From the NCBI GenBank assembly GCA_945952115.1, contig CAMFHA010000002.1, positions 1-62,652 on the forward strand: DNA of 62,652 nt, read 5' to 3'. The notes under the pieces were generated by a model. The model did no database searches. It had not been told where the DNA came from and saw only the letters and a program-made list of their open reading frames with translations. Positions 16,896 to 25,484 of the stretch are shown here, one piece after another. Source of the stretch: an uncultured Legionella sp. (GTDB lineage Bacteria > Pseudomonadota > Gammaproteobacteria > Legionellales > Legionellaceae). The position numbers and the translations under genes were made by a program. Within the stretch, counting starts at the first letter, position 1; each line of letters starts with the position of its first letter.

Positions 16896-18215
16896 GTGTA
16901 CAAAATACTTGCTATCTTATTCATACTACTATCTTGCCAGACCTTTGGACAAGTGCAAGAGTTTAAGTTGAATAATGGCTTAAAAATTTTGGTTAAAGAA
17001 GATCATCGAGCCCCCATAGCCGTTTCCATGATTTGGTATAACGTAGGTTCAGCAGATGAACCAGGAGGAATTACTGGAGTTTCTCACGCAATAGAGCACA
17101 TGATGTTTAAAGGCACAACTCAATATCCTTTAGGCATTTTTTCTAAAACCATCGCTGAGCTTGGTGGCACAGAAAACGCCATCACCAATAATGATTATAC
17201 AGCTTATTTTGAAAAAGTATCGGCTAATCAATTAGCCACCTGTTTTGCTTTAGAAGCCGATCGCATGAATAACCTTTCTTTAAATGCTAATGAATTTGCT
17301 AAAGAAATTAAAGTGATTCAAGAAGAACGTCGTATGCGTACAGAGGATAACCCTCAAGCATTAGCTTTTGAACGATTTTTAGCAACAGCACATTTAGCTT
17401 CGGCATATAACCATCCTGTTATTGGATGGATGGCCGATCTACAGCATCTGCGCATTGAAGATTTAAGACAATGGTACAAACAATACTATGCGCCTAATAA
17501 TGCTACTCTAGTAGTAGTCGGTGATGTGAAACCTGAAGAAGTCTTTGTTTTAGCTCAAAAATATTTTAATTCAATACCTAAAAAAAATACTCCTCTAAGA
17601 GAATTACAACAAGAACCTCCTGCTTTAGGTAAAAAGAACATTATTGTGCATGCTCATGCTCAATTACCTTTATTACTTTTAGGCTTTGCTGTTCCAAGTG
17701 TAAACACTGCAGAAAAACCATGGGAGCCTTATGCTTTAGAACTTATTGCAGGCATTTTAGATGCAGGAAGCGGGGCTCGCTTTACTAAAGAACTCATTAA
17801 AACAAATCATATCGCAGCAGGGGCAGATACTTATTATAATCTCTATTCACGCTATCAAACTCAATTTATTGTTTATGGCTCCCCCAGTCAAAATCATTCT
17901 ATTCAAGACTTAAAAAAAGGCTTTATAGATCAAATAAATCGCCTAAAAAAACAGCGAGTTAGCTCTGAGGAATTACAGCGAGTAAAAAATCAAATTATTG
18001 CTCAAAAAACATTTGAAAAAGATTCTATTTTTGGACAAGCAATGGAATTAGGTCTTTTAGAAACTACTGGAATTGGTTGGCAAAAAGCAAGCAATTACAA
18101 TCAAGAAATAAGTAAAATCACTCCGGAACAAATTCAACAAACTGCGCTGCATTATTTTCAAGAGGACAACAGAACAGAAGCAGAGCTAGAACCAATTGTA
18201 GAAGATAAATTATGA
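16896..18215 (+). CDS. M16 family zinc metallopeptidase
   Basis: An exported pitrilysin-type peptidase of 439 residues. A signal peptide (about 1-18, LFILLSCQTFG) is followed by the inverted zinc motif HAIEH (HxxEH, about residues 67-71). The third zinc-ligand region EIKVIQEERR lies about 70 residues later. A second M16 half follows. The start is GTG at 16896. The next gene encodes a second M16 protein that begins inside this gene's last codons (ATGA overlap), so the two very likely form a heterodimer of catalytic and non-catalytic subunits, as in other gammaproteobacterial pairs. Confidence 0.93.
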   Translation: MYKILAILFILLSCQTFGQVQEFKLNNGLKILVKEDHRAPIAVSMIWYNVGSADEPGGITGVSHAIEHMMFKGTTQYPLGIFSKTIAELGGTENAITNNDYTAYFEKVSANQLATCFALEADRMNNLSLNANEFAKEIKVIQEERRMRTEDNPQALAFERFLATAHLASAYNHPVIGWMADLQHLRIEDLRQWYKQYYAPNNATLVVVGDVKPEEVFVLAQKYFNSIPKKNTPLRELQQEPPALGKKNIIVHAHAQLPLLLLGFAVPSVNTAEKPWEPYALELIAGILDAGSGARFTKELIKTNHIAAGADTYYNLYSRYQTQFIVYGSPSQNHSIQDLKKGFIDQINRLKKQRVSSEELQRVKNQIIAQKTFEKDSIFGQAMELGLLETTGIGWQKASNYNQEISKITPEQIQQTALHYFQEDNRTEAELEPIVEDKL

Positions 18216-19678
18216 ATCCACTAAGAATATACCCATTCTACCTGAAGATCTTGGTTTTTCGCTATCGCTTTTTGCGCCTGCGGAATTTAAAAAAGCTCGC
18301 AATAGGGCTGACTCTTACTCGCTTTTTTAAATTCCGCAGGCGCAAAAATCAAGTTGCGAAAAAATCAAGATCTTCAGGTAGAATGGGTATAGTTACCAGT
18401 ATTTTACTCTGCGTTTGCTGGCAAATAAGCAATGCAACTCATTTTAAAACCGAAGAGTGGACCACTACTAATGGAGTCCATGTGGTATTTTATCAAGCAA
18501 TGGAAGTACCAATGCTTGACATCAGTTTAGCCTTCGCCGCAGGCTCAGTTTATGATCAAAAAAACTATGGATTAAGTTCTCTAACTGCTCAAATGCTTAA
18601 TGAAGGTAGTTCAGGCATAAGCTCTATTAACATTGCTGAAAAATTAGGAAATACTGGTGCTCAATTTGAAATCTCGACCAATAAAGATATGGCCGTATTC
18701 AATCTACGCACATTAACTAATGAAGCAGATTTTAATCAAGCCACTCAAATTTTTGCTCAAATAATCAATCACCCCGATTTTCCCGAAGAAGAAATCGAAC
18801 GAGAAAAAAAACAATTTATTATGGCTATTGCACAAGCAAATAGCTCTCCCGACAATGTAGCAACAGAAGCATTTTTTCACAATCTATACACTAATCATCC
18901 TTATGCGCATCCTAGCAATGGCACTAAAACGAGTTTACAACTTATTAATAAACAAGATTTAATTCAATTTTATAAAACCTACTATGTAGCTAATAATGCT
19001 ACCTTAATCTTTGTTGGGGCTATAGACAGCCAAACAGCACATCAATTAGCCAATAAATTGACTCAGGAACTACCGTCAGGAAAAGCAGCGCCACCTATTG
19101 CCAAAGCACCTTCTTTAGCAACAGCACAATACATTCACCAAAACTTTCCTTCCTCACAAACAGCGGTGCGGCTAGGTCAATTAGGTATCGATCACAAAAA
19201 CCCCAATTACTTCCCTTTAATGGTAGGCAATTATATTTTAGGAGGAGCAAGCTTAACCTCCAGGCTTGCTATAGAGGTACGTGAACGCCGTGGTTTAAGT
19301 TATACCATTGATAGCCAATTTGTCCCTATGCCTGGTCCAGGGCCATTTATAATTGCATTATCTACGGAAAATAAGCAAGCTAAAGCCGCCATAGCACTTA
19401 CAGAGGATATTCTTAAAAATTATGTCCAAAAAGGCCCTAGCCAAGAAGAGCTAAATGCAGCAAAAAAATATTTAATGGGAAGCTATCCACTTTCCTTAGG
19501 AAGTAATAAAAGCATTGCTAATTTACTCTTACGAATGACTTTTTACCATTTACCTTCTGATTATCTAGATACTTATCTGGATAATATTAACAAAGTGACT
19601 ATAGAAGATATTAAACGTGCATTCCAACAAGAACTACATCCGGATAAACTCTTACAAGTTACGGTGGGACAAGCGTGA
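18212..19678 (+). CDS. M16 family protein, non-catalytic subunit, with repeat insertion near its start
   Basis: M16 fold without an HxxEH motif; the matching region is FAAGSVYDQKNYGLSSLTAQ. It probably pairs with the upstream zinc peptidase. The family conserves ERRGLSYTI near the C-terminal half. The first 58 codons include a 162-bp palindromic element read through in frame. Without it the N-terminus would be MNPLRI joined directly to VTSILLCVCWQISNA, a good signal peptide. With it, the signal peptide lies after about 54 added basic residues. Translation may instead begin at the ATG at 18383, which the repeat end supplies (MGIVTSILL...). Overlap with the upstream gene is 4 bp. Confidence 0.88.
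   Translation: MNPLRIYPFYLKILVFRYRFLRLRNLKKLAIGLTLTRFFKFRRRKNQVAKKSRSSGRMGIVTSILLCVCWQISNATHFKTEEWTTTNGVHVVFYQAMEVPMLDISLAFAAGSVYDQKNYGLSSLTAQMLNEGSSGISSINIAEKLGNTGAQFEISTNKDMAVFNLRTLTNEADFNQATQIFAQIINHPDFPEEEIEREKKQFIMAIAQANSSPDNVATEAFFHNLYTNHPYAHPSNGTKTSLQLINKQDLIQFYKTYYVANNATLIFVGAIDSQTAHQLANKLTQELPSGKAAPPIAKAPSLATAQYIHQNFPSSQTAVRLGQLGIDHKNPNYFPLMVGNYILGGASLTSRLAIEVRERRGLSYTIDSQFVPMPGPGPFIIALSTENKQAKAAIALTEDILKNYVQKGPSQEELNAAKKYLMGSYPLSLGSNKSIANLLLRMTFYHLPSDYLDTYLDNINKVTIEDIKRAFQQELHPDKLLQVTVGQA
18228..18391. repeat. Palindromic element family A inserted in a coding sequence (TA duplication)
   Basis: The ends are TATACCCATTCTACCTGAAG and CTTCAGGTAGAATGGGTATA. The inner arms carry TGCGCCTGCGGAATTTAAAA and their inverted match, around a centre CTCGCAATAGGGCTGACTCT followed by TACTCGC. 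A TA dinucleotide is present at both edges. Removing 18230-18391 (162 bp, 54 codons) restores the reading frame and a normal signal peptide. The ends and TA target resemble Tc1/mariner-IS630-type MITEs. Related copies are at 25313-25475 and 53-98. Confidence 0.88.
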
Positions 19679-20220
19679 AACAAATAATTCGCATCATTGG
19701 AGGGGTATATCGTGGTAAGAAGATTCATTTTCCTCTTGTAGAAGGGCTAAGACCTACTCCTGATAGAGTGAAAGAAACATTATTTAATTGGTTGATGCAT
19801 GATATTAAAAATGCTCGATGTTTAGATGCGTTTGCTGGCAGTGGCTCACTAGGTATAGAAGCATTTTCAAGAGGCGCAGCCCAAGTGGTTTTTATTGAAC
19901 AATCACTTGCTGCTTATAAGAGCCTACAAAAAACCATTTCGCAATTTAATAGCCCTAATTTAAAATTAATTAAAGATGATGCACGACATTATTTAGATCG
20001 CTGCACAGAACGCTACGATCTTATTTTTTTAGATCCACCTTTTTCTCAAAACTATCTTCCACAATGTATTAGCTCCATTATTGATAATCATTTATTACAT
20101 CCTGGAGGCCTACTGTATTTAGAAACACCTCAAGAAATAATATTAAATCAAGAACAATGGAAATTAATTAAATCAAAACAAACGGGTCAAGTATGTTCAA
20201 GCCTGTTTGAAAAACTCTAG
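19675..20220 (+). CDS. rsmD: 16S rRNA (guanine(966)-N2)-methyltransferase RsmD
   Basis: Methylates G966 of 16S rRNA using S-adenosylmethionine. The 181 residues begin with IIGGVYRGKKIHFP and RPTPDRVKETLFNWL, both typical of RsmD. The SAM loop is LDAFAGSGSLGIEAFSRGA and the catalytic motif is DPPF (DLIFLDPPFS). It starts 4 bp inside the end of the preceding M16 gene, with a GTG start, so it belongs to that operon, a common arrangement. Confidence 0.95.
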   Translation: MKQIIRIIGGVYRGKKIHFPLVEGLRPTPDRVKETLFNWLMHDIKNARCLDAFAGSGSLGIEAFSRGAAQVVFIEQSLAAYKSLQKTISQFNSPNLKLIKDDARHYLDRCTERYDLIFLDPPFSQNYLPQCISSIIDNHLLHPGGLLYLETPQEIILNQEQWKLIKSKQTGQVCSSLFEKL

Positions 20221-20443
20221 ACTCATTTTCTTTGAAAATCAGGACTTACTAAAAGCCCCAAGATCGAGGCAAACGCATGTTTTAATAAGAGAGTTTAGAT
20301 ACACTAAATGACCGAATTAAAACAGGCTTTTAACGAAGAGATTGAGAGTTTTTCCTAAGTCTTGAAAATGCTAGGGAACGCGCACATTCCTAGTTTTGAC
20401 CCATTACAAAGAGCGTTTTTCACCAGGCCTAACTATTTTGATC

Positions 20444-20472
20444 TTGACAAGTAGCTTAGCTCCTGTTTCAAT
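20444..20472 (+). promoter_or_regulatory. Possible sigma-70 promoter upstream of dotDCB
   Basis: TTGACA at 20444-20449 and TTCAAT at 20467-20472 are separated by 17 bp, 34 bp before the dotD start. The -35 box is perfect and the -10 box is weak. It is the best-placed candidate in the 285-bp gap between rsmD and dotD. Confidence 0.35.
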
Positions 20473-20505
20473 CAAAGCCATATTACTAGATCTTAAGCGC
20501 ATTGA

Positions 20506-20991
20506 ATGAACAAGAAAATTGTCACGATGATTTTGGTTTTGACATTCTTAGCAGGATGTCATCATATAGCCTTTAAAAAACCACCTATGAATAATCCTAG
20601 TGATGATGCGTCAATTAAAATAGCTGAAGCAGCTGTTTCTGTCAGTGACTCTATGCTTGAAGTAGCCAGAATTGAAAAGGTTATCATACCACCTAGCAAA
20701 GATAACACACTGACTATACCGAATGCCTATAATCTGCAAGCAAGAGCAAGCGTTGATTGGTCTGGTCCTATCGAAGAATTAACTGCTCGGGTAGCCAAAT
20801 CCGCTCATTTTAAACTAAGAATTTTAGGTCAACCGCCAGCGGTACCAATACTTATCAGCTTAAGTGTTAAAGATCAAAGTCTTGCGGAAATTTTACGCAA
20901 TATTGATTATCAAGCAGGCCAAAAAGCCTATATTCATGTTTATCCTAACAGTCAGGTTGTTGAGTTGCGATATGCCAAAATCTATTCCTAG
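20506..20991 (+). CDS. dotD: Dot/Icm lipoprotein DotD
   Basis: Outer-membrane lipoprotein of the Dot/Icm core complex. The 161 residues have a signal peptide ending in the lipobox LAGC (Cys18). A flexible linker follows, then a secretin-N0-like domain at about 80-160 (LISLSVKDQSLAEILRNIDY). Size and domain layout match L. pneumophila DotD (about 163 residues). It starts the dotD-dotC-dotB operon, and its last 20 bp overlap dotC. Confidence 0.93.
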   Translation: MNKKIVTMILVLTFLAGCHHIAFKKPPMNNPSDDASIKIAEAAVSVSDSMLEVARIEKVIIPPSKDNTLTIPNAYNLQARASVDWSGPIEELTARVAKSAHFKLRILGQPPAVPILISLSVKDQSLAEILRNIDYQAGQKAYIHVYPNSQVVELRYAKIYS

Positions 20992-21889
20992 TCTTACTGC
21001 TATTGCTTTAGCTCTTATTTTAACAAGCTGTGGCTCTTCTCGTTCTAATATAGGGGACACTGGTTCTTTAGAAGGCATTCAAGCAATGTCCAACCCCAAA
21101 TACAGCCTTATTCAAAAAAAGAAAAAAATAGGAAAAGTGCGTGAAATGGCTCTTAAAGAAATAGCACTTAGCCTAGGAGCCCAAGCAGGCCTCGCTTGGC
21201 GAGCAAAATATATTGATGAAGCGTTAACAAAACAAACTAGAAATCTTGACATTATTTATGATTTTAACTCGCTTGTATTAGAGCATAATATATTACCTCC
21301 CGTGCTACTTGAGGGACGAAATACTCTTAATCTAGCAGATGCACAAAATATAAGAATTTCTGACCGTACTTATAAAGTTGCAAAACAAGCGCATTTCATT
21401 ACAACACCTCCGACTTGGCGCCAATACTTATGGATGGATTATCTGAAACCTGAGCCACCCAATTCTACTTTATTGCCCAAAACAAAAGCGGAAAAAGAAG
21501 TATGGTGCACTTATACTGCCAAAGGCTGGAAAAATGGCATCGAGCAAGCCAATATTATTTTAGAGGAAAGTCTAGCACGCCTAAAAGAAGATTTTGGCGG
21601 GATGATTCTTTATAGAAAATTACTTGCAATGAATATGGTTTCTCCCCCCTATGTCTCTCATACTGATTTAGGTGTTACCGGTGATGCTTCTGAAATTCAT
21701 ATTGATGATCGAGTATTAAGAATTACGGCGCTTCCTGCTCTCAATATTAATAGCGAAGAATGGAGAGCGGCTGTTGCTAAAGATGAAAATGCTTTAGAAC
21801 AATTCAAAAATATGGAAAAAGTAGCCAATGAGTCTAAAATTATAATAACCAACAAAGATTGGCAACCTATAATTACTCCAGTTAACTGA
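20972..21889 (+). CDS. dotC: Dot/Icm lipoprotein DotC
   Basis: Outer-membrane lipoprotein that, with DotD, helps place DotH in the outer membrane. I start it at the ATG at 20972 because the product then begins MPKSIPSLTAIALALILTSC, an ideal lipoprotein signal with lipobox LTSC. The longer frame from 20864 only reads through dotD. The resulting length is 305 residues, close to L. pneumophila DotC (about 303). Recognisable parts include the GLAWRAKYIDEALTKQTRNL and TPPTWRQYLWMDY stretches. It overlaps dotD by 20 bp and lies 11 bp before dotB. Confidence 0.94.
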   Translation: MPKSIPSLTAIALALILTSCGSSRSNIGDTGSLEGIQAMSNPKYSLIQKKKKIGKVREMALKEIALSLGAQAGLAWRAKYIDEALTKQTRNLDIIYDFNSLVLEHNILPPVLLEGRNTLNLADAQNIRISDRTYKVAKQAHFITTPPTWRQYLWMDYLKPEPPNSTLLPKTKAEKEVWCTYTAKGWKNGIEQANIILEESLARLKEDFGGMILYRKLLAMNMVSPPYVSHTDLGVTGDASEIHIDDRVLRITALPALNINSEEWRAAVAKDENALEQFKNMEKVANESKIIITNKDWQPIITPVN

Positions 21890-21900
21890 TTATAAAAATT

Positions 21901-23028
21901 ATGAGCAATCTTCAATTAATGCCTGATGAACCAACGCGTTTTACTCCACAATTCATGGATAAAATGCTTGAGCATACAGAAAGTTTAAGCGCTTCAGATA
22001 TTACCATTCAAACCGGTGAGCCTATTTTTGCCGAGGTATATGGAAAGCTAATTAAAATAACCAACAGACGGCTCTCTAATACAGAGCTAGGTGATTTAAT
22101 AAATGCTATTTATGGCCCTAATGCGACTACTCAGCTATTATCTGGTCATGATATTGATACGCATTATGAGTTCCGACCTAACCGTGGTGTGCGTTATCGT
22201 TATCGGGTTAATGCTACGGCTTGTTTAGTGGAAGGGCATGATGCCATTCAAATTACTTTAAGAACTATTCCCACTACACCACCTAGTCTAAAGACAATGA
22301 ATTTACCAGACAACGTACTCGAAGCTATTGCTCCGCAAGAAGGCGTTGTTTTTATTACTGGAGCAACGGGTTCAGGAAAATCCACGCTTCTTGCGTCTAT
22401 TATTCGATCGCTTATAGAAAATGATGATTCGCATCGTAAGGTGCTTACTTATGAATCTCCAATAGAATTTGTCTATGATGAAATTGAGACGATTTCCTCT
22501 GTAGTGAGCCAGTCAGAAATACCTAGACATTTACCTGATTTTGCTGATGGCGTTAGAAATGCGTTAAGAAGGAAGCCTCGTCTTATCATGGTTGGAGAGT
22601 GCCGTGATGCAGAGACCATTAGTGCGGCACTTGAAGCAGCGTTAACTGGGCACCCTGTTTATACCACACTTCATACTTCGGGCGTTGCAGAAACAATGCG
22701 GCGTTTAGTTACGTCTTTCTCGGGAGAAGAACGTTTAGGAAGAACAATTGATATCCTTGAAACTATTCGTCTTTGTATTTGGCAGAAATTAGTTCCCACC
22801 GTAGATGAAAAGCGTGTAGCCTTACGCGAATACCTCGTTTTTGATGAAGAAGTTCGAGACTTATTACTTGAAAGCGATCCTAATGAAGTAACCTCAGCAA
22901 CCCGAAAATTAGTTCGTCAGCGCGGTCAATTAATGACTACTGATGCCAAAATGAAATTTGAACAAGGTATTATCAGTGAGCGCGTGTACAAATTAATTAT
23001 AGCTGGTGCTAAAGATTATCAACAGTAA
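21901..23028 (+). CDS. dotB: Dot/Icm ATPase DotB
   Basis: Hexameric cytoplasmic ATPase of the Dot/Icm system, related to PilT/VirB11. In 375 residues it has Walker A GATGSGKS (154-161) and an Asp-box region at TYESPIEF. Walker B-like LIMVGECRDAETISAAL is followed by the His box TGHPVYTTLHTS. Length and motifs agree with L. pneumophila DotB (377). It ends the dotDCB operon. A strong hairpin follows immediately at 23030-23075. Confidence 0.96.
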   Translation: MSNLQLMPDEPTRFTPQFMDKMLEHTESLSASDITIQTGEPIFAEVYGKLIKITNRRLSNTELGDLINAIYGPNATTQLLSGHDIDTHYEFRPNRGVRYRYRVNATACLVEGHDAIQITLRTIPTTPPSLKTMNLPDNVLEAIAPQEGVVFITGATGSGKSTLLASIIRSLIENDDSHRKVLTYESPIEFVYDEIETISSVVSQSEIPRHLPDFADGVRNALRRKPRLIMVGECRDAETISAALEAALTGHPVYTTLHTSGVAETMRRLVTSFSGEERLGRTIDILETIRLCIWQKLVPTVDEKRVALREYLVFDEEVRDLLLESDPNEVTSATRKLVRQRGQLMTTDAKMKFEQGIISERVYKLIIAGAKDYQQ

Positions 23029-23029
23029 A

Positions 23030-23075
23030 AATGACGCCAAGTTGCAAATTAAAAAGAAATTAACTTGGCGTCATT
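23030..23075. terminator. Stem-loop between dotB and a convergent gene
   Basis: AATGACGCCAAGTT (23030-23043) pairs exactly with AACTTGGCGTCATT (23062-23075) around an 18-bp loop. It starts 2 bp after the dotB stop and 14 bp before the end of the convergent gene. No clear T-run follows, so the terminator call is moderate. Confidence 0.6.
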
Positions 23076-23088
23076 AGACTATAAATAC

Positions 23089-23457
23089 TTAAAATGCATT
23101 TGAAGGAGCCGTGTCCATACATGAGGCAATAGGATAAGTGATAAGCTTGGTGAGAAAAGCAGCAATATCAATAGCCGCAGCTAAAACAAAGGTGGCGACC
23201 GTCAAAGGCAATAAAATTGGTGTAAGTAAAAGAACAGCGCCAGCCGCATAATGTTGCCCGTCAGCTACTGCACCGACTTGGAGTGCAAAACTTAGTGAAG
23301 GATCGCCCCCATAAGAGCGCTGTAAATTACCGTAAGTTTGTCTGCTTCGACTTGAAGAAAAAATTCCATAAGCTGTAGTATAAGGTGAAAAATATAAATT
23401 TTTTGTAGCAGAACTTAAAGCTGAATAACAATTATCTAAAAATTCAGTAGCTGACAT
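23089..23457 (-). CDS. Small membrane protein, unassigned
   Basis: A 122-residue protein with a polar N-terminal half and a long hydrophobic stretch at about 70-112 (AAGAVLLLTPILLPLTVATF and VLAAAIDIAAFLTKLI). Two membrane passages are likely. The layout (short, polar start, late alanine-rich hydrophobic block) is shared with the protein at 39907-40314, though I see no clear sequence identity. The ribosome-binding site AAAGGAGATT precedes the ATG. It lies between dotB and the nucleotidase gene. Confidence 0.7.
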   Translation of the reverse strand: MSATEFLDNCYSALSSATKNLYFSPYTTAYGIFSSSRSRQTYGNLQRSYGGDPSLSFALQVGAVADGQHYAAGAVLLLTPILLPLTVATFVLAAAIDIAAFLTKLITYPIASCMDTAPSNAF

Positions 23458-23591
23458 TATAATCTCCTTTAAAAGTAGATTTATTATACTTAAAGATCAA
23501 TTTTAAGTCAATCCAGTTGTTTTTCCGATCTTTTTATTCAAAAACAAAACAAATCTCATTTTAAATGAGACTTAAAACTAGGTGGTTTATT

Positions 23592-25289
23592 ATGATTTTT
23601 AAAAAAATACACACATTTTTAGTTTTTCCTCTTTTTATTATAATTTTAATAAGTAACTCCTATTCTTTAACTTCAACATGTACCTCTAATGAGCAAATTA
23701 TTCATTTAAAGTTATTGGGAATCAATGATTTTCATGGTCAATTAACTACAACCCAATCAGAAGAAAAAACGCCTGTAGGTGGAGCTTCGGTTTTAGCAAG
23801 TTATATAAAAAAAGCTCAAGAACATCATGAGGAACATACAATAATTACCTTAATGGGGGATTTAGTGGGTGCATCCCCCCCTATTTCTGCATTATTACAA
23901 GATGAACCCACAATTTTATTCCTTAATAGCCTAGGAAATAGCTATTGTACCCAAGCTAATCGCTTAAACCCTCACTGCAATATTGTAGCTACTATAGGAA
24001 ATCACGAGTTTGATAAAGGACAACCAGCACTTTTTAATTTAATTTATGGCAGTATTAATCCGCCCACGGATCATTGGTACCCAAGCATGCATTATGAAGG
24101 AGCTACTTATCCTTATATTTCAGCTAATATTATTGATGAAAAAACTCAAAAACCACTTTTTCCTCCTTATGTCATTAAATCAGTAGGAACTATTCCCATT
24201 GCTTTTATCGGAGCTATTTTAAAAAATGCTGATAAAATGAGCTTTCCTCAGCATGTTAAAGGAATTAAATTTTTAGATGAAGCTGAAGCCATTAATCATT
24301 ATATTCCTGAAATCAAAGCTCTAGGAGTAAAAATTATTATTGTTTTAATACATGAAGGAGGTCAACAAAAAGCCTATGAAGGTCCTACTCAAAATAACAC
24401 CCAAGTAGATGGAGTAATAAAAGAAATTATTTATCGTTTAGACGACGCAGTGGAAGTTGTAATGGCCGGACACACCCATCAATTTCTCAATGCATTTATA
24501 CCCAATCATAATGATCATCCCATTTTAGTTACACAAGCCAATAGCTATAGCCGCTCTTTTGCTGAAGTAAACTTAGATATAGATAGCAAAAATCAACATA
24601 TAAAGAAAAAAGAGGCACGTATAATCACTACCTTTGCTGATCGTTGGCCTGGAAATGAACCTGATGCTGCAACGCAAGACTTAATTGCATTAGCAGAAAA
24701 TAATGTAGGATCAAAGATCAAAGAATTCATCGGAACTACTTCTATTCCACTTCTCAGAAAACAAAACCTATCCGGCGAATCCAATTTAGGAAATTTAGTC
24801 GCTGATGCGTTCAAGGCCGCAATGGATGCTGACTTAGCAATTCATAATATACATGGTCTACGTGCTGATATTTTTGAAGGAACAATTACTAAAGGAGATG
24901 CTTTTTCTGCATTACCTTTCGCAAATACTCTAGTATTAGTGAGTTTAACTGGCCAAGATATTTATGACTTATTAGAACAACAATGGATAGGGACTGACAG
25001 TAATATTCTTCAAGTTTCTGGCATTTCTTACACTTATAAGTTAGCAAACCCCTTAGGCAAGAAAATTGAGCTTATTCAATTAAATAATAAACCTATAAAC
25101 AAGGATACCATCTACACTATTGCAACTACTGATTTCCTAGCAAATGGAAATGGCATTTTTTCAGTAATGAAAAAAGGGAAAATACTAGGCTATGGAAAAA
25201 GTGATCAAGAAAGCTTAATTGAATATATAAAAAAACTAGACCCTCTTTTTGCAGTAGAAATAGAAGGCCGAATTCAAAGGAAACGCTAG
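23592..25289 (+). CDS. 5'-nucleotidase / metallophosphatase, UshA family
   Basis: Periplasmic or exported phosphoesterase of about 565 residues. The signal peptide is MIFKKIHTFLVFPLFIIILI and beyond. Calcineurin-type metal motifs are LLGINDFHGQL, GDLVGASPP, GNHEFDKG, LIHEGG and AGHTHQF. The C-terminal 5'-nucleotidase domain has SNLGNLVADAF and PFANTLV. I start at the ATG at 23592 because the signal sequence begins there and TAGGTGG lies just upstream. The likely substrates are extracellular nucleotides. It lies between the two Dot/Icm operons and converges on dotA. Confidence 0.9.
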   Translation: MIFKKIHTFLVFPLFIIILISNSYSLTSTCTSNEQIIHLKLLGINDFHGQLTTTQSEEKTPVGGASVLASYIKKAQEHHEEHTIITLMGDLVGASPPISALLQDEPTILFLNSLGNSYCTQANRLNPHCNIVATIGNHEFDKGQPALFNLIYGSINPPTDHWYPSMHYEGATYPYISANIIDEKTQKPLFPPYVIKSVGTIPIAFIGAILKNADKMSFPQHVKGIKFLDEAEAINHYIPEIKALGVKIIIVLIHEGGQQKAYEGPTQNNTQVDGVIKEIIYRLDDAVEVVMAGHTHQFLNAFIPNHNDHPILVTQANSYSRSFAEVNLDIDSKNQHIKKKEARIITTFADRWPGNEPDAATQDLIALAENNVGSKIKEFIGTTSIPLLRKQNLSGESNLGNLVADAFKAAMDADLAIHNIHGLRADIFEGTITKGDAFSALPFANTLVLVSLTGQDIYDLLEQQWIGTDSNILQVSGISYTYKLANPLGKKIELIQLNNKPINKDTIYTIATTDFLANGNGIFSVMKKGKILGYGKSDQESLIEYIKKLDPLFAVEIEGRIQRKR

Positions 25290-25312
25290 CAAAAGATTAG
25301 CTGCGTTTTAGA

Positions 25313-25475
25313 TATACCTTTCACGAATGAGTTTTAGGGTTTTAGGCGACTTGATTTTTTTGTTTAGGCTACGTTTAAAAGCGAGTAATAGTCTACTCTA
25401 TTGCGAGTTTTTAAACGTAGCCTAAACGGAAAAAGCAATAGCATCAAATCCTAAAATTCGTTTGTGGAAGGTATA
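25313..25475. repeat. Palindromic element family A, complete copy (163 bp)
   Basis: The ends TATACCTTTCACGAATGAG and TTCGTTTGTGGAAGGTATA are inverted, as are the inner TTAGGCTACGTTTAAAA and TTTTAAACGTAGCCTAA arms. On the reverse strand its centre reads CTCGCAATAGAGTAGACTAT then TACTCGC, closely matching the centre of the element at 18228-18391. It fills the gap between the convergent nucleotidase gene and dotA, where its hairpin may also stop transcription. Confidence 0.85.
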
Positions 25476-25484
25476 AATACAAGG

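Noticed and set aside
20864..20971. Upstream extension of dotC (36 codons)
   Set aside because: This part only reads through dotD in another frame; the lipoprotein signal begins at 20972.
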